A stretch of 56,891 nucleotides of DNA, taken from positions 1-56,891 of the forward strand of contig JAFEAI010000281.1 in the NCBI GenBank assembly GCA_018266475.1. Direction: 5' to 3'. Below the pieces are notes generated by a model. That model searched no databases, was not told where the DNA came from, and saw nothing but the letters and a program-made list of their open reading frames with translations. Positions 34,909-44,421 of this stretch are shown here, one piece after another. The position numbers were made by a program, and so were the translations under genes. Positions within the stretch are counted from its first letter, which is position 1. Each line of letters opens with the position of its first letter. Origin of the DNA: Bacteroidota bacterium (GTDB taxonomy: Bacteria > Bacteroidota > Bacteroidia > Flavobacteriales_F > PHOS-HE28).

Positions 34909-35011
34909 CCACCGTTTCGATCACCCGGGAATGCGCTCCGAGCGTTGCATGGGCGCAGGTGCCTGCCCGTATGGCGTGTGCCACCGTAGCCGTTGGGCAC
35001 GGTGGTGCCAG
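34909..35011. repeat. Diverged relative of the hairpin repeat
   Basis: In the opposite orientation to the 30.6-kb array, CACCGTTTCGATCA (34910-34923) and GGCGTGTGCCACCGTAGCC (34973-34991) match that array's tail and stem words with one and two differences. CCACCGT (34981-34987) and ACGGTGG (34999-35005) form the new inner stem. It sits between the terminator and the lipoprotein gene stop. Confidence 0.6.
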
Positions 35012-35012
35012 T

Positions 35013-35609
35013 TCATTTCCCCATCTTCTGCATCTCCTTGTCGAAGGTCTCCTTGAACTTCTCGTAGTCGTAGTCGATCTTCAGCTTGTCATCCTTGCTG
35101 AGGCGCTCGTTGTAGGCGGCCAGCAGGTCCTGTGCGCTAAGCTCGATGGCCACATAGCACTTGTAGTTGCCGGTGGCGTCCACCTTCATCATTTTCTCGC
35201 AGATGGTGCGCGTGCCGGTGAGCTTTTGGTCCACCACTTCGCGTGCAAGGCTTTCGTAGCGCTCGGCCACTTCCTCCTTGTTGTTCATCTCGCGGCTGTT
35301 CACGTAGTTGTCGATCACGGCCTTCACCTGGGTATTGATGGCGCTGGCCATGTCGGCGCGGGCGTTGGAAAGGGCCTTCTTCTTGGCCGTGGCCTGGTCC
35401 ATGCTCTCGCCAAGGTTGTTGGCGCGGAAGTTCTTTTCGTCGGTGAAGAACTCGGGGCCCGAGCAGAGCACCTTCACCTCGGTTTCGCCGCTGGGCGGCT
35501 TGGCGGCGGCCTCGGCGGCCTTCTTCTTGCTTTTGCAGGCGCTCATTCCGCCCAGCAGCATCACGGCCATAAAGGCGATGGATGCGAATTTGGATGTAGT
35601 GGTCAACAT
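35013..35609 (-). CDS. LPP20-like lipoprotein
   Basis: 198 residues from MLTTTSKFASIAFMAV. Lipobox LGGMSAC makes Cys25 the lipid site. The body carries the LPP20-like signature of a helix following a beta hairpin (LGESMDQATAKKKALSNARADMASAINTQVKAVIDNY), then LTGTRTICEKMMKVDATGNYKCYVAIEL. LPP20 family members are outer-membrane or surface lipoproteins. Last gene of the operon and shares the KKxALxxARxxMAS helix with its 475-residue neighbour, suggesting duplication. Confidence 0.82.
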   Translation of the reverse strand: MLTTTSKFASIAFMAVMLLGGMSACKSKKKAAEAAAKPPSGETEVKVLCSGPEFFTDEKNFRANNLGESMDQATAKKKALSNARADMASAINTQVKAVIDNYVNSREMNNKEEVAERYESLAREVVDQKLTGTRTICEKMMKVDATGNYKCYVAIELSAQDLLAAYNERLSKDDKLKIDYDYEKFKETFDKEMQKMGK

Positions 35610-35687
35610 GGTTTTCTGTGTTTGGTGTTTCGGTGGTGTGGTGATGGTTCTTTCCAATGGCGTGCCAAAGTGCGAAAGGGCGCGCAA

Positions 35688-37115
35688 TTATTGAAGCAAT
35701 GTGTTCATGAGTTCGGGCACTTGCGAGGCGCGCAGTTCCTGGGCGGCCTTCTTGTAGGCGTCCAGCCCGGCCTTGGCATAGCTGAGCTGAATGCCCTTCA
35801 CGCCCTGCTTCCCTGCTTCATGGACGGTTTCGTTGCTGCGCCGTTCGGCCACCTTGATCGATTCGTCCAGCGTGGCGGTGAAAAAACCGTTGCTCTCCCC
35901 TGCTTCGCGGGTATCGGCATTGATGTCCACCAGCAGGTCCGCGTCGGCCGCCTTGTCCACGGCCCTGAAGCCGCGCATGGAAAGTTCCTCCTTCAAGGCC
36001 ATCAGCAGCGGGCCGTCGGCCAGGGGCTGGCCCAGGTTGCGCTCATTGCCTTTGAAAAACACCTTGGGCATGGTGCGGTCGATGGGCACATGCACTTCAG
36101 GTATTGCAAGGCTGCCGAGCAGGGGCTTGGTGAACGCGGGATCCAGGTCCGCGGGCACGAGCGCCCCGGCATCCAAGCGCACCACCACCTCGGGGGCCGG
36201 GGCGGCCAGGTCGGTGCGCTGCACGGTGGTGCGGGCACGCCCGTCGGCATCGGTGTTGCGGCTTTCGGCCACCATGCCCGCCTGACCCGGATAGCTGATG
36301 GTGATAGGCAGTTGGGCAAGGGCCTTTCCGCGGTCGGTGAAGGAGGCGGTGATGAGCAGTTCGCGCCTGAAGCGGTTGGCCCAGTCCAGCATGCAGCGCT
36401 CCGGCAACACCGCCAGGCGCACCCCTGCGGTCATCCGCTGCAGGTTGCTGAAGAGCTCATTGGCCAGTGGCACGGGTTTGCCGTCCAGCATTACCTGGTC
36501 ATTTTCACCCCAGTAGTCCTTGATGGCCACCAAGGCGCGCAGGTCCAGGTCGAACGCAGTGCGCAGGTTGCCCTCCTTGAGGCTGGCCTGTGCGCGGGCG
36601 TAGAGGTCGGTGGCCTGGTTGATGGCCTGTTGCTTGCGCAGTGCCTTGGCCTGGGCGAATTCCGCCTTGTTCAGGCGGTAATACACCCAATAGTTGGCGG
36701 CGTCGGCATAGCTGCCCACCAGTTCAAATCCTTCCAGGCGTTCCTGGGTGCGGGTGCGTATGCTGCTGGTGAACTCCTCGTCGAACTTGTATTTGCGGTC
36801 CAGCGTGTAGAGCAGGCTGTTGCCTTCCACGGTGACGCTGATCTCGCTGGCGAGGTCGTTCAGTGCGTTCTTCTTTGCGGCCTCCTGGTAATCCGCGCGG
36901 CTTTTGGGGGCCGATCCGATGCCGATGTAGTCGGCATTGTCCACGGGCCTTGCGGCCACCCATGCGGGCTTGCCGGCTTCGGTGTTCGCCGGGGATTCGG
37001 CTGCGGCCACGGGCTGCTTGGCCTTGCATGCGTGCATGGCCAGGAGCAGCAAGGCCGCACAGGCGGCCCAAAGGCTGCGGCAACGCAGCAACCGGGGCAG
37101 GGTTCCGGTGGTCAT
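35688..37115 (-). CDS. LPP20-like domain lipoprotein with extended C-terminus
   Basis: 475 residues. Lipobox LLAMHAC (Cys30). The LPP20-like helix occurs early (APKSRADYQEAAKKNALNDLASEISVTVEGNSLLYTL). The C-terminal 250 residues include a beta domain (ELLITASFTDRGKALAQLPITISYPGQAGMVAES...) and ADADLLVDINADTREAGESNGFFTATLDESIKV, like the peptidoglycan-synthesis or curli-type periplasmic folds. Starts within the CsgG gene end (4-nt overlap), so it is translationally coupled. Function unknown. Confidence 0.78.
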   Translation of the reverse strand: MTTGTLPRLLRCRSLWAACAALLLLAMHACKAKQPVAAAESPANTEAGKPAWVAARPVDNADYIGIGSAPKSRADYQEAAKKNALNDLASEISVTVEGNSLLYTLDRKYKFDEEFTSSIRTRTQERLEGFELVGSYADAANYWVYYRLNKAEFAQAKALRKQQAINQATDLYARAQASLKEGNLRTAFDLDLRALVAIKDYWGENDQVMLDGKPVPLANELFSNLQRMTAGVRLAVLPERCMLDWANRFRRELLITASFTDRGKALAQLPITISYPGQAGMVAESRNTDADGRARTTVQRTDLAAPAPEVVVRLDAGALVPADLDPAFTKPLLGSLAIPEVHVPIDRTMPKVFFKGNERNLGQPLADGPLLMALKEELSMRGFRAVDKAADADLLVDINADTREAGESNGFFTATLDESIKVAERRSNETVHEAGKQGVKGIQLSYAKAGLDAYKKAAQELRASQVPELMNTLLQ

Positions 37116-38503
37116 GGCAGCTTGCCGGCGAGGTCTGTTTGAATGCTGGCGGCCACTGCGGAGGAGGTGCTTCGCAAGAGGTCGTTGCCCAGGTCTGCCG
37201 CTGTTTTCACATTGCGGGGCGCGGCCAGCAGGGCAGCCAGGTCCCTTCGGGCCGAGTTGCGCGTGTCCACCCCTCCGTTGAGCTTGGGCAGAAGGGCCTG
37301 CCCGTTGCCGTCGTAGGTGGCATACCAGGCATGGTCCGCGGCATCGCGGTCCACCACCTTGCTCATCAGCACTTGGCCGGTTTCCAGGGACACCAGTTTG
37401 TAGCTGAAGGAGATCACGGCCTTGTTTTCCCTGTAGCTCTCCACGTAGTTCACGGGCTTGTACTTGGTGACGTATTGCTCCTGGCCGGTTTCGGCATTGA
37501 GTTCCTTCACCTGGTAGCCTTCATAGCCTTCCTTGGTGCTTTGGCGCAACCGCCCGTTGTCCTCCTGGTAGCTGATCAGCGACCCCATGAGCACGGCCTG
37601 TGCGCCCAGGAGCTTGCCTGCGCTCACGGCGGAAGATTCGTCCACCACGCCGCTCATGCCCAGCTTCTGCTCGTCCAGGATCTTCTGGATGTTGTCCCGG
37701 TCCACCACGGTGATGAACGGATCATTGAGGTTGGTGAGCGCCGAAGTGAGCAGGGCCTGCATGGTGGCGGCCTGCGCGGACTTGGTGCCCGCAGCAGCAG
37801 CCGTGGTGGTGGTAAAGGGCATTACGGCGATGGGGTAGCGCCCCTTTTCCACGCATTGTTTTTGGAGCGCGGCCGCATCCTTGTACGCGGCATTGCGGGC
37901 GGTCACACGGCCAAGGTCGGTATAGGCCTTGCGGTATTGGCCTGCGGCCATGGCGGCCTTACCCGAGATGTACAGGGGCTCCAGAAAGGCCACATTTTGC
38001 AGGCTGCTTGCGTCCTTGTAGCCAGGCTCCAGCTGGCCGATCTTGGCGAAGGTGGCCTCTGCGCCGGGGTAGTCCTTCTGCCCAAGCTGCTCCTGGCCCT
38101 TATCGTACAATTGGAGCAGGTATTCACCTTTCACCTGCTTGAAATCGGTGGCATAGCTGGCGGGGATCTCCAGTACCACGCCGGCGCGCTGCACCCGCTG
38201 CTGGTACTGCTGCGCGTCCAGGAAGGCGTTCACCGCACTTTCCTTGTCCTCGCCCATGGAGAAGGCCTTGAAGAATGCGCTGAGCTTGTCGTTCAGCAGC
38301 ATTTGGCCGGTTTTCTTCAGGCCGATCTTGGCATCCACGTTATTGGCATTGCGGATGGCGCTCTGCAGGTACATGTCCGCCGCTTCGGCATACATGCCCC
38401 CGGCATCCAGCTTGGCGGCCTTCTTGGCCAGCGGCTTGGAGCCGGTGCAGGAGGCGGCAACCAGCAGCGACAGCACGGCAATGGCGGTGCAAACGGCTTT
38501 CAT
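37112..38503 (-). CDS. CsgG-domain lipoprotein
   Basis: 463 residues. Lipobox LVAASC (Cys19). N-terminal TPR-like repeats (GGMYAEAADMYLQSAIRNANN, QEQLGQKDYPGAEATFAKIGQLEPGY, AAGQYRKAYTDLGRV) precede a CsgG-like domain: YPIAVMPFTTTT, NDPFITVVDRDNIQKILDEQKLGMSGVVDESSAVSAGKLLGAQAVLMGSL. In curli systems CsgG is an outer-membrane export channel, but here it is fused to TPRs and lacks other csg partners. Likely periplasmic-leaflet scaffold. Confidence 0.85.
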   Translation of the reverse strand: MKAVCTAIAVLSLLVAASCTGSKPLAKKAAKLDAGGMYAEAADMYLQSAIRNANNVDAKIGLKKTGQMLLNDKLSAFFKAFSMGEDKESAVNAFLDAQQYQQRVQRAGVVLEIPASYATDFKQVKGEYLLQLYDKGQEQLGQKDYPGAEATFAKIGQLEPGYKDASSLQNVAFLEPLYISGKAAMAAGQYRKAYTDLGRVTARNAAYKDAAALQKQCVEKGRYPIAVMPFTTTTAAAAGTKSAQAATMQALLTSALTNLNDPFITVVDRDNIQKILDEQKLGMSGVVDESSAVSAGKLLGAQAVLMGSLISYQEDNGRLRQSTKEGYEGYQVKELNAETGQEQYVTKYKPVNYVESYRENKAVISFSYKLVSLETGQVLMSKVVDRDAADHAWYATYDGNGQALLPKLNGGVDTRNSARRDLAALLAAPRNVKTAADLGNDLLRSTSSAVAASIQTDLAGKLP

Positions 38504-38535
38504 TCGCCAGGTGCGGATGGCAGGCTTCAGGCGGC

Positions 38536-39507
38536 TCAGCGCCCTTGGATGTAAGTGTTCAGCTCGTCCACGGAGCTGGAGAAGCTAAAGGCATCGTTCA
38601 CCTTGTAGTAGCTGCCCTGGTCGTACACGCGGTCGTAGGCGAACTTGGCGAAATCGAGCTTGTTGGCCTCGAAGCCGAAGAGGCCCATCACGGCCTTCAC
38701 TTGTTCGCTGGTAAGGCAATTGCCCCCGGCGATCTGTTTGGCCAGCGTCAATTTGGTCTCATCGAAGCCCTTGGCCTGGATGCTGCCCTTGGCCTTCTCA
38801 AATTCGGCGGCGGGCATGGCGCTGCGGCACGCCCCGCCAACAGCCGCCTCCGTACGGTCCGCGCCATGCTCATGCACGTGCGGCGATGTGCGGTTCGTGC
38901 CGGTGGTGGTACTGGTGGTGGTGGTTGTGGTTGATGACGTGGTGGTGGTGGTCCCGCCTGTGCCATCGTTCACGTGCATGTTGATCCCCATGCCGTTCAC
39001 CCCGATGCTCATGTTCACATTGCCGGGGCCGCCCTCGGTTACCGTGGTGGTGGTGGTAGTGGTGGTGCCGGTGCCGGAAGGCACATCGGTGGCGATCACT
39101 TCGCCCTTGGTGGCAGGGGCATCATCGGTGAACTGTGCCGGGGCAGGCTTGGCATCGGGTGTACCCGCAGCCGAAAGCGGGGTTTGTCCCTGGGGGCGCA
39201 GCACGCGCTGTCCCTTTTTGTTGGTAGTGATCCGCAGCGTGTATTCCTGGCCCGCTTCCATGTATCCGTTCTGCCGGATGGACGGAATGGAAGCATCGGC
39301 GAAATTCACCACCAGCAAAGGAGTTTCGTTCTTGATCCCCTTGGCCTCCACCCGGGTGGCAGGAGCTTCATTCTTTTGATCGCCATCCACGAGGAAGGTG
39401 AACTTCTCGCCGGCCTCGGAAAACACGATGATGTTGCTTGTTTGCGCCCGCAGGGCGGGCATGAAACAAATGGCTGCAAGTGCCAAGGAGTAACGGATCC
39501 CGTTCAT
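38536..39507 (-). CDS. DUF4476 protein with Thr-rich linker
   Basis: 323 residues from MNGIRYSLALAAICFMPALRAQ (signal peptide). An N-terminal beta domain (NIIVFSEAGEKFTFLVDGDQKN) is followed by two Thr-rich low-complexity blocks (about 145-156 and 186-206). The C-terminal DUF4476 domain has FDETKLTLAKQIAGGNCLTSEQVKAVMGLFGFEANKLDFAKFAYDRVYDQ and SSSVDELNTYI. First gene of the lipoprotein operon. The linker would let the two domains span a distance in the periplasm or at the surface. Confidence 0.85.
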   Translation of the reverse strand: MNGIRYSLALAAICFMPALRAQTSNIIVFSEAGEKFTFLVDGDQKNEAPATRVEAKGIKNETPLLVVNFADASIPSIRQNGYMEAGQEYTLRITTNKKGQRVLRPQGQTPLSAAGTPDAKPAPAQFTDDAPATKGEVIATDVPSGTGTTTTTTTTVTEGGPGNVNMSIGVNGMGINMHVNDGTGGTTTTTSSTTTTTTSTTTGTNRTSPHVHEHGADRTEAAVGGACRSAMPAAEFEKAKGSIQAKGFDETKLTLAKQIAGGNCLTSEQVKAVMGLFGFEANKLDFAKFAYDRVYDQGSYYKVNDAFSFSSSVDELNTYIQGR

Positions 39508-39664
39508 TTGGTGGTTGATTTCGGTTCGCGAATGTAACTGGCCGATGGCAAGGCAAGGGTTGTGCCAAAATAGCAAACAGCGCTCCCCGGCCTTGCGGTT
39601 GCACCCGCCCAAATGGCCCGGCAACCGCCCATGTATGGGCGCAACTGCGCCTGCGGGCCGCAGG

Positions 39665-39672
39665 TACCTTCG
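39665..39672 (+). promoter_or_regulatory. -7 promoter element of the ABC transporter operon
   Basis: TACCTTCG, 16 nt before ATG 39689. Confidence 0.55.
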
Positions 39673-39688
39673 CCGTGAACAATCGCCA

Positions 39689-40396
39689 ATGCTGCAACTG
39701 ACGGGGATCCGGAAGAGCTACCAGATGGGGAGCAACCGGCTGCAGGTGCTCAAGGGCATCGACCTGCACGTGGCCAAGGGCGAGGTGGTGAGCATCATGG
39801 GCTCCTCCGGCTCGGGCAAGAGCACGCTGCTGAACATCATCGGGCTGCTGGACCAGGCGGATGAAGGGGAATACCGGCTGGACGGCCTGCTGATCAAGGA
39901 CCTTACGGAAACGCGCGCGGCGGAACTGCGGGGCAAGTACCTGGGGTTCATCTTCCAGAGCTTCAACTTGATCGCCTTCAAGAACGCGGTGGAGAACGTG
40001 GCCCTGCCGCTGTACTACCAAGGAATTTCCGGCCGGAAGCGGAACGAGCTGGCGCTGGAAATGCTGGCCAACGTGGGCCTGAAGGACTGGGCGCACCACA
40101 TGCCCAACGAGATGAGCGGCGGGCAGAAACAGCGCGTGGCCATTGCCCGGGCACTGATCGCCAACCCGAAGGTGGTGCTGGCCGACGAGCCCACGGGCGC
40201 ATTGGACAGCGTGACCAGCGGGGAAGTGATGGACCTGCTGCTGCGGGTGAACCGCGAACTGGGCATCACCCTGGTGATCGTTACGCACGAACCCAAGGTG
40301 GCCGCGCTCACCCAGCGCATCATCCGCTTGAAGGACGGCGAGATCGAAAGCCATGACGGGGCACCCCTGATCGACCTCTCCCATGTTCGACCGTGA
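39689..40396 (+). CDS. MacB/LolD-type ABC transporter ATPase
   Basis: 235 residues. Walker A GSSGSGKSTL, Q-loop in GFIFQSFNLIAF, signature MSGGQKQRVAIARAL, Walker B VVLADEPTGALDS and the H-loop VTHEP. The layout fits the MacB/LolD/FtsE group that powers type VII (mechanotransmission) exporters. The next gene's ATG lies 14 nt inside its end. It serves two different permease chains encoded downstream. Confidence 0.95.
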   Translation: MLQLTGIRKSYQMGSNRLQVLKGIDLHVAKGEVVSIMGSSGSGKSTLLNIIGLLDQADEGEYRLDGLLIKDLTETRAAELRGKYLGFIFQSFNLIAFKNAVENVALPLYYQGISGRKRNELALEMLANVGLKDWAHHMPNEMSGGQKQRVAIARALIANPKVVLADEPTGALDSVTSGEVMDLLLRVNRELGITLVIVTHEPKVAALTQRIIRLKDGEIESHDGAPLIDLSHVRP

Positions 40397-41627
40397 GCAA
40401 TGGGCGGAGATCTTCGACACCATCGGCAAGAACAAATTGCGGACGGTGCTCACGGGCTTCAGCGTGTTCTGGGGCATCTTCATGCTCATTATCCTGCTGG
40501 GCACGGGGCGCGGGCTGAGCAACGGGTTCCAGTACGGGTTCCGCAACACGGCCAAGAACACCATCAACCTGTGGGGCGGGCAGACAAGCAAGCCGTGGCA
40601 GGGGCTTGCCGCCGAACGGGAGGTGCAGTTGGACATGCGCGATGTGGAGGCCCTGCGCACCTCCATTTCGGGCCTGCTGCACATCACGGGCACCCTGCGG
40701 GTATGGCGCGGCAACAGCCAGCTGAGCCGGGGCAAGCACTACGGCAGCTTCGGCATCAGCGGGGTTACCGCCGAATACACGCAACTGCAGCAGGTACGCA
40801 TCCTGCGCGGGCGGTTCATCAACGAAGTGGACCAACTGCATGCGCGCAAGGTGATCGTATTGGCGGAAGATTCCCGCGATGCGCTCTTCAAGGGCGGGGA
40901 CCCCATCAACCAATGGGTGCAGGTGAACAACATCCCGTTCCAGGTGGTGGGCATCTACCAATTCGAGGCAGGCGGGCGGGGCATGAACCAGAACAGCCAG
41001 GTCTTCATCCCGCTGAGCGTGGTGCAGCGCGTGTTCAACGAACAGCAGAACGTGGACCGGATCAGCTTAAGCTTTGCCGACGGCAGCCTGGCGGGAAGCA
41101 AGCAGGCGGCACAGCGGGCAGTGGCCGTGCTGTCCCAGCGCCACCGCTTCGACCCCACGGACCCCCGCGCGGTATACGTGAACAACAACGTGGAGAACGC
41201 CGAGCTCTTCGGGAACGTGTTCGCCGGCATCAACGGGTTCCTGTGGATCATCGGCATCGGCACCATCGTGGCCGGCATCGTGGGCGTAAGCAACATCATG
41301 CTGATCACCGTGAAGGAACGCACGCGGGAGATCGGCATCCGCAAGGCACTGGGCGCCACCCCTGCGAACGTGGTGGGGCAGGTGATCATGGAGGCGGTCT
41401 TCGTAAGCGCCATGGCCGGATACCTTGGGCTGGTTTGCGGTGTGGGCCTGCTGGAGTTCATCGCCTCCAAGATGCCGGGCACCGACATGTTCCGCGACCC
41501 GTCCATCAACCTGGGCACCGCCCTGTGGGCGCTGGCGGTGCTGGTGGCGGCCGGGGCCCTGGCCGGCCTGATACCGGCGCGGCGCGCCGCCGCGATACGG
41601 CCCATTGAAGCACTGCGGGACGAATGA
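40383..41627 (+). CDS. FtsX/MacB-type permease 1
   Basis: 414 residues. N-terminal helix (about 20-42, [23 protein letters not shown]) is followed by a MacB periplasmic domain (residues 60-270, [28 protein letters not shown] to [13 protein letters not shown]). The three C-terminal helices carry FtsX-type signatures: [39 protein letters not shown] and [17 protein letters not shown]. Overlaps the ATPase gene. The paralogous permease at 42046 has the same order of parts. Confidence 0.94.
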   Translation: MFDREQWAEIFDTIGKNKLRTVLTGFSVFWGIFMLIILLGTGRGLSNGFQYGFRNTAKNTINLWGGQTSKPWQGLAAEREVQLDMRDVEALRTSISGLLHITGTLRVWRGNSQLSRGKHYGSFGISGVTAEYTQLQQVRILRGRFINEVDQLHARKVIVLAEDSRDALFKGGDPINQWVQVNNIPFQVVGIYQFEAGGRGMNQNSQVFIPLSVVQRVFNEQQNVDRISLSFADGSLAGSKQAAQRAVAVLSQRHRFDPTDPRAVYVNNNVENAELFGNVFAGINGFLWIIGIGTIVAGIVGVSNIMLITVKERTREIGIRKALGATPANVVGQVIMEAVFVSAMAGYLGLVCGVGLLEFIASKMPGTDMFRDPSINLGTALWALAVLVAAGALAGLIPARRAAAIRPIEALRDE

Positions 41628-41660
41628 GGGGTTACGTGCAAATGCAAAAAGGGGCAGCGT

Positions 41661-42035
41661 GCAGTGGGCAGTTGGCAGACTCCTACCTGCCGACTGCCCA
41701 CTGGCCACTGCACACTGCCCACTGCCCACTGCCCACTGCACGCCGCCCACTGCCCACTGCGCGCCGCCCACTGCCAACTACACGCTGCCCACTGCCAACT
41801 GCACGCTGCCTTCTGCCCACTGCACGCTGCCCACTGCCCACTACACGCCGCCCACTGCCCACTGCACGCTGCCTTCTGCCCACTGCACGCTGCCCACTGC
41901 CCACTGCACGCCGCCCACTGCCAACTACACGCTGCCCACTGCCAACTACACGCTGCCCACTGCCAACTACACGCTGCCCACTGCCCACTGCACGCTGCCC
42001 ACTGCCCACTGCACGCTGCCTCCTGCAATTGCCAA
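41661..42035. repeat. Heptamer tandem array with a leading stem-loop
   Basis: From 41687 to about 42035, near 50 heptamers (CACTGCC, CACTGCA, CGCTGCC, AACTACA, CGCCGCC), often grouped as a 21-nt higher unit such as CGCTGCC-CACTGCC-CACTGCA. The array is preceded by an inverted copy: GCAGTGGGCAGTTGGCAG (41661-41678) pairs with CTGCCGACTGCCCACTGG (41687-41704), 16 of 18 positions, around ACTCCTAC. Because 21 is a multiple of 3, all plus frames stay open, so the real start of the next gene is obscured. No spacers, not a CRISPR. Confidence 0.93.
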
Positions 42036-42045
42036 CCAACCATCC

Positions 42046-43290
42046 ATGTTTGACAAGGAACGCTGGAGCGAGATCTGGGCATCGGTGAGCCGCAACAAAC
42101 TGCGCAGCGGCCTCACCATGTTCGGCGTGTTCTGGGGCATCTTCATGCTGGTGATCATGCTGGGCATGGGCCGGGGCCTCAGCAACGGGGTGATGGGCGG
42201 CTTCGGCGGATGGGCCACCAACAGCTGCTTCGTGTGGACGCAAGCCACCTCCCTGCCCTACGCCGGCTTCAAGCGGGGCCGCCACTTCAACTTCAACAAC
42301 AGCGACATCGCCGCCATACATGCCATCCCGGGCGTAGCCCAAGTGGCGCCGCGCCTGCAGCTGGGCGGCTACCGCGGCGCCAACAACGTAAGCTACGGGA
42401 ACAAGGCCGGCGGGTTCAGCGTGAACGGCGACATGCCCGAGGTGATCCACTTCCAGGCCGCCACCATCAGCAAGGGGCGCTTCCTCAACGAAAAGGACAT
42501 CCGCGATGAACGCAAGGTGTGCGTGATCGGGCCCGACGTGGTGAAGGCGCTCTTCGGGCCCGAAGACCCCATGGGCAAGTACATCAAGGTGCAGGGCGTG
42601 TACTTCCAGGTGGTGGGCCTCTACGCGGCCCAGGCCTCGGCCATGGACGAGGAAGGCAGCGGCAGCACCATCTACATCCCCTTCAGCACGTTCCAAAAGG
42701 CCTTCAACAGCATGAACATGGTGCATTGGTTCAGCATCAGCGCCAAGCCGGGCGTAAAAGTGTCGGAGGTGTTCGACCGCGTAAAACGGGAGATGGCGCG
42801 CCGCCACAAGGTATCCCCGGAAGACCCGCTGGCCTTCGGCGGCTTCAACCTGCAGGAGATGTACGACAAGATGAACATGCTCTTCACCGCCATCGCCGCC
42901 CTAAGCTGGACGGTGGGCATCCTCACCTTGATCGCCGGGGTGATCGGCATCGGCAACATCATGCTGGTGATCGTAAAGGAACGCACCAAGGAGATCGGCA
43001 TCCGCCGCAGCATGGGCGCCAAGCCCTGGAACATTACCGGGCAGGTGATGCTGGAGGCGCTCACGCTCACCTTCATGGCCGGCTACTTGGGGCTGTTGGC
43101 GGGCATCGGCCTGCTGCAGGGGATCGGTGCGGCAGGGCTGCAAGGCAACTTCTTCACCAACCCCGGAGTGGACCTCTCCGCAGCCCTCACCGCACTGGCC
43201 GTGCTGGTGATCAGCGGCCTGGTGGCCGGCTGGATCCCCGCCCGCCGCGCCCTCAGCATAAAACCCGTGGACGCGCTCCGCGCCGAATAG
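42046..43290 (+). CDS. FtsX/MacB-type permease 2
   Basis: 414 residues from [21 protein letters not shown]; the frame is open through the heptamer array, but homology begins here and parallels permease 1 ([21 protein letters not shown]). The N-terminal helix is [20 protein letters not shown]; the MacB-like domain runs to about 270. The C-terminal helices have [37 protein letters not shown] and [17 protein letters not shown]. Paired with permease 1 as a probable heterodimer. Weak spacing: ATG is directly after the array with no ribosome-binding site. Confidence 0.93.
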   Translation: MFDKERWSEIWASVSRNKLRSGLTMFGVFWGIFMLVIMLGMGRGLSNGVMGGFGGWATNSCFVWTQATSLPYAGFKRGRHFNFNNSDIAAIHAIPGVAQVAPRLQLGGYRGANNVSYGNKAGGFSVNGDMPEVIHFQAATISKGRFLNEKDIRDERKVCVIGPDVVKALFGPEDPMGKYIKVQGVYFQVVGLYAAQASAMDEEGSGSTIYIPFSTFQKAFNSMNMVHWFSISAKPGVKVSEVFDRVKREMARRHKVSPEDPLAFGGFNLQEMYDKMNMLFTAIAALSWTVGILTLIAGVIGIGNIMLVIVKERTKEIGIRRSMGAKPWNITGQVMLEALTLTFMAGYLGLLAGIGLLQGIGAAGLQGNFFTNPGVDLSAALTALAVLVISGLVAGWIPARRALSIKPVDALRAE

Positions 43291-43311
43291 ACCCTCCTTT
43301 TCCGCAACACC

Positions 43312-44421
43312 ATGAAACGCATCCTCAAGTACCTCCTCATAGCCGCCCTGGGCCTGCTCTTCGTGTGGACCCTGTGGTTCCTCTACCAGAAGAACGCCAA
43401 GAAGGAGCCGGAATACAACACCGTGAAGCCGAAGACGGCCACCATCGTGAAAAAGACCGTGGCCAACGGCACCGTGCAGCCGCGGCAGCAGATCGACATC
43501 AAGCCCGTGGTGAGCGGCGTGATCCGCAAGCTGATGGTAGTGGCCGGGCAGCAGGTGAAGGAAGGCGACCAGCTGGCCATCATCCAGATCGTGCCGGACA
43601 TGCTCTCGCTGAGCCAGGCCGAAAGCCGCGTGAGCAGCGCCGCCATCGGCGTAAGCAACGCGCAGATGAACTACGACCGCAACAAGCCGCTGGCCGAAAA
43701 AGGCGTGATCGCCGCCAGTGAAATGCAGACCTACGACATTGCCCTGCGCAATGCCCGCCAGGAGCAGGCAGCCGCGCAGGACGCCCTGCAATTGGTGCGC
43801 GACGGCATCAGCAAAAGCAGCGGCAACGCCACCAACACCATCGTGCGCAGCACCATCACCGGCATGGTGCTGGACGTGCCCGTGAAGGTGGGCAGCAGCG
43901 TGATCGAGCGCAACAACTTCAATGAAGGCACCACCATTGCCACGGTGGCCGACATGAACGACCTGATCTTCAAGGGCAACGTGGATGAAAGCGAAGTGGG
44001 CAAGGTGCGCATCGGCATGCCCGTGGTGATCACCGTGGGCGCCATCGACAGCACCTCGTGGGACGCCCACCTGGAGTACATCGCCCCGAAAGGCGTGGAG
44101 ACCAACGGCGCCATCCAGTTCGAAATCCGTGCCGCCGTGCAGGTGAAGGAAGGCCAGACGCTGCGGGCAGGCTACAGCGCCAACGCCGACATTGTGCTGG
44201 GCCGCAGGGACAGCGTGCCCGCCATCCCCGAAAGCGTGATCACCTTCAACGGCACCGGCGACAGCGCCTTCGTGGACGTGCGCAACGGCAAGGCCTGGAA
44301 GAAGACCTATGTGAAGACCGGCCTCAGCGACGGGGTGAACATCGAAGTGCTGGGCGGCATCAGCGACACCACCACGCTGAAAGGCGCGATGAAACTAACG
44401 GAGGAGGGAACACACCAATAA
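43312..44421 (+). CDS. MacA-like periplasmic adaptor protein (HlyD/RND type)
   Basis: 369 residues. N-terminal helix anchor (MKRILKYLLIAALGLLFVWTLWFLYQKN). The first lipoyl half is GVIRKLMVVAGQQVKEGDQLAIIQ. A coiled-coil hairpin follows (SLSQAESRVSSAAIGVSNAQMNYDRNKPLAEKGVIAASEMQTYDIALRNARQEQAA), then the second lipoyl half (ITGMVLDVPVKVGSSVIERNNFNEGTTIATVADMNDLIFKGNVDESEVGKVRIG) and a beta-barrel/membrane-proximal region. Completes the MacAB-like exporter. No TolC-like gene follows, so the outer-membrane channel must be supplied elsewhere. Confidence 0.93.
   Translation: MKRILKYLLIAALGLLFVWTLWFLYQKNAKKEPEYNTVKPKTATIVKKTVANGTVQPRQQIDIKPVVSGVIRKLMVVAGQQVKEGDQLAIIQIVPDMLSLSQAESRVSSAAIGVSNAQMNYDRNKPLAEKGVIAASEMQTYDIALRNARQEQAAAQDALQLVRDGISKSSGNATNTIVRSTITGMVLDVPVKVGSSVIERNNFNEGTTIATVADMNDLIFKGNVDESEVGKVRIGMPVVITVGAIDSTSWDAHLEYIAPKGVETNGAIQFEIRAAVQVKEGQTLRAGYSANADIVLGRRDSVPAIPESVITFNGTGDSAFVDVRNGKAWKKTYVKTGLSDGVNIEVLGGISDTTTLKGAMKLTEEGTHQ

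Noticed and set aside
41687-42035. CRISPR array
   Set aside because: No unique spacers; pure short tandem repeats.
41605-42045. N-terminal extension of permease 2
   Set aside because: The frame is open only because the heptamer array has a 21-nt period; homology starts at 42046.
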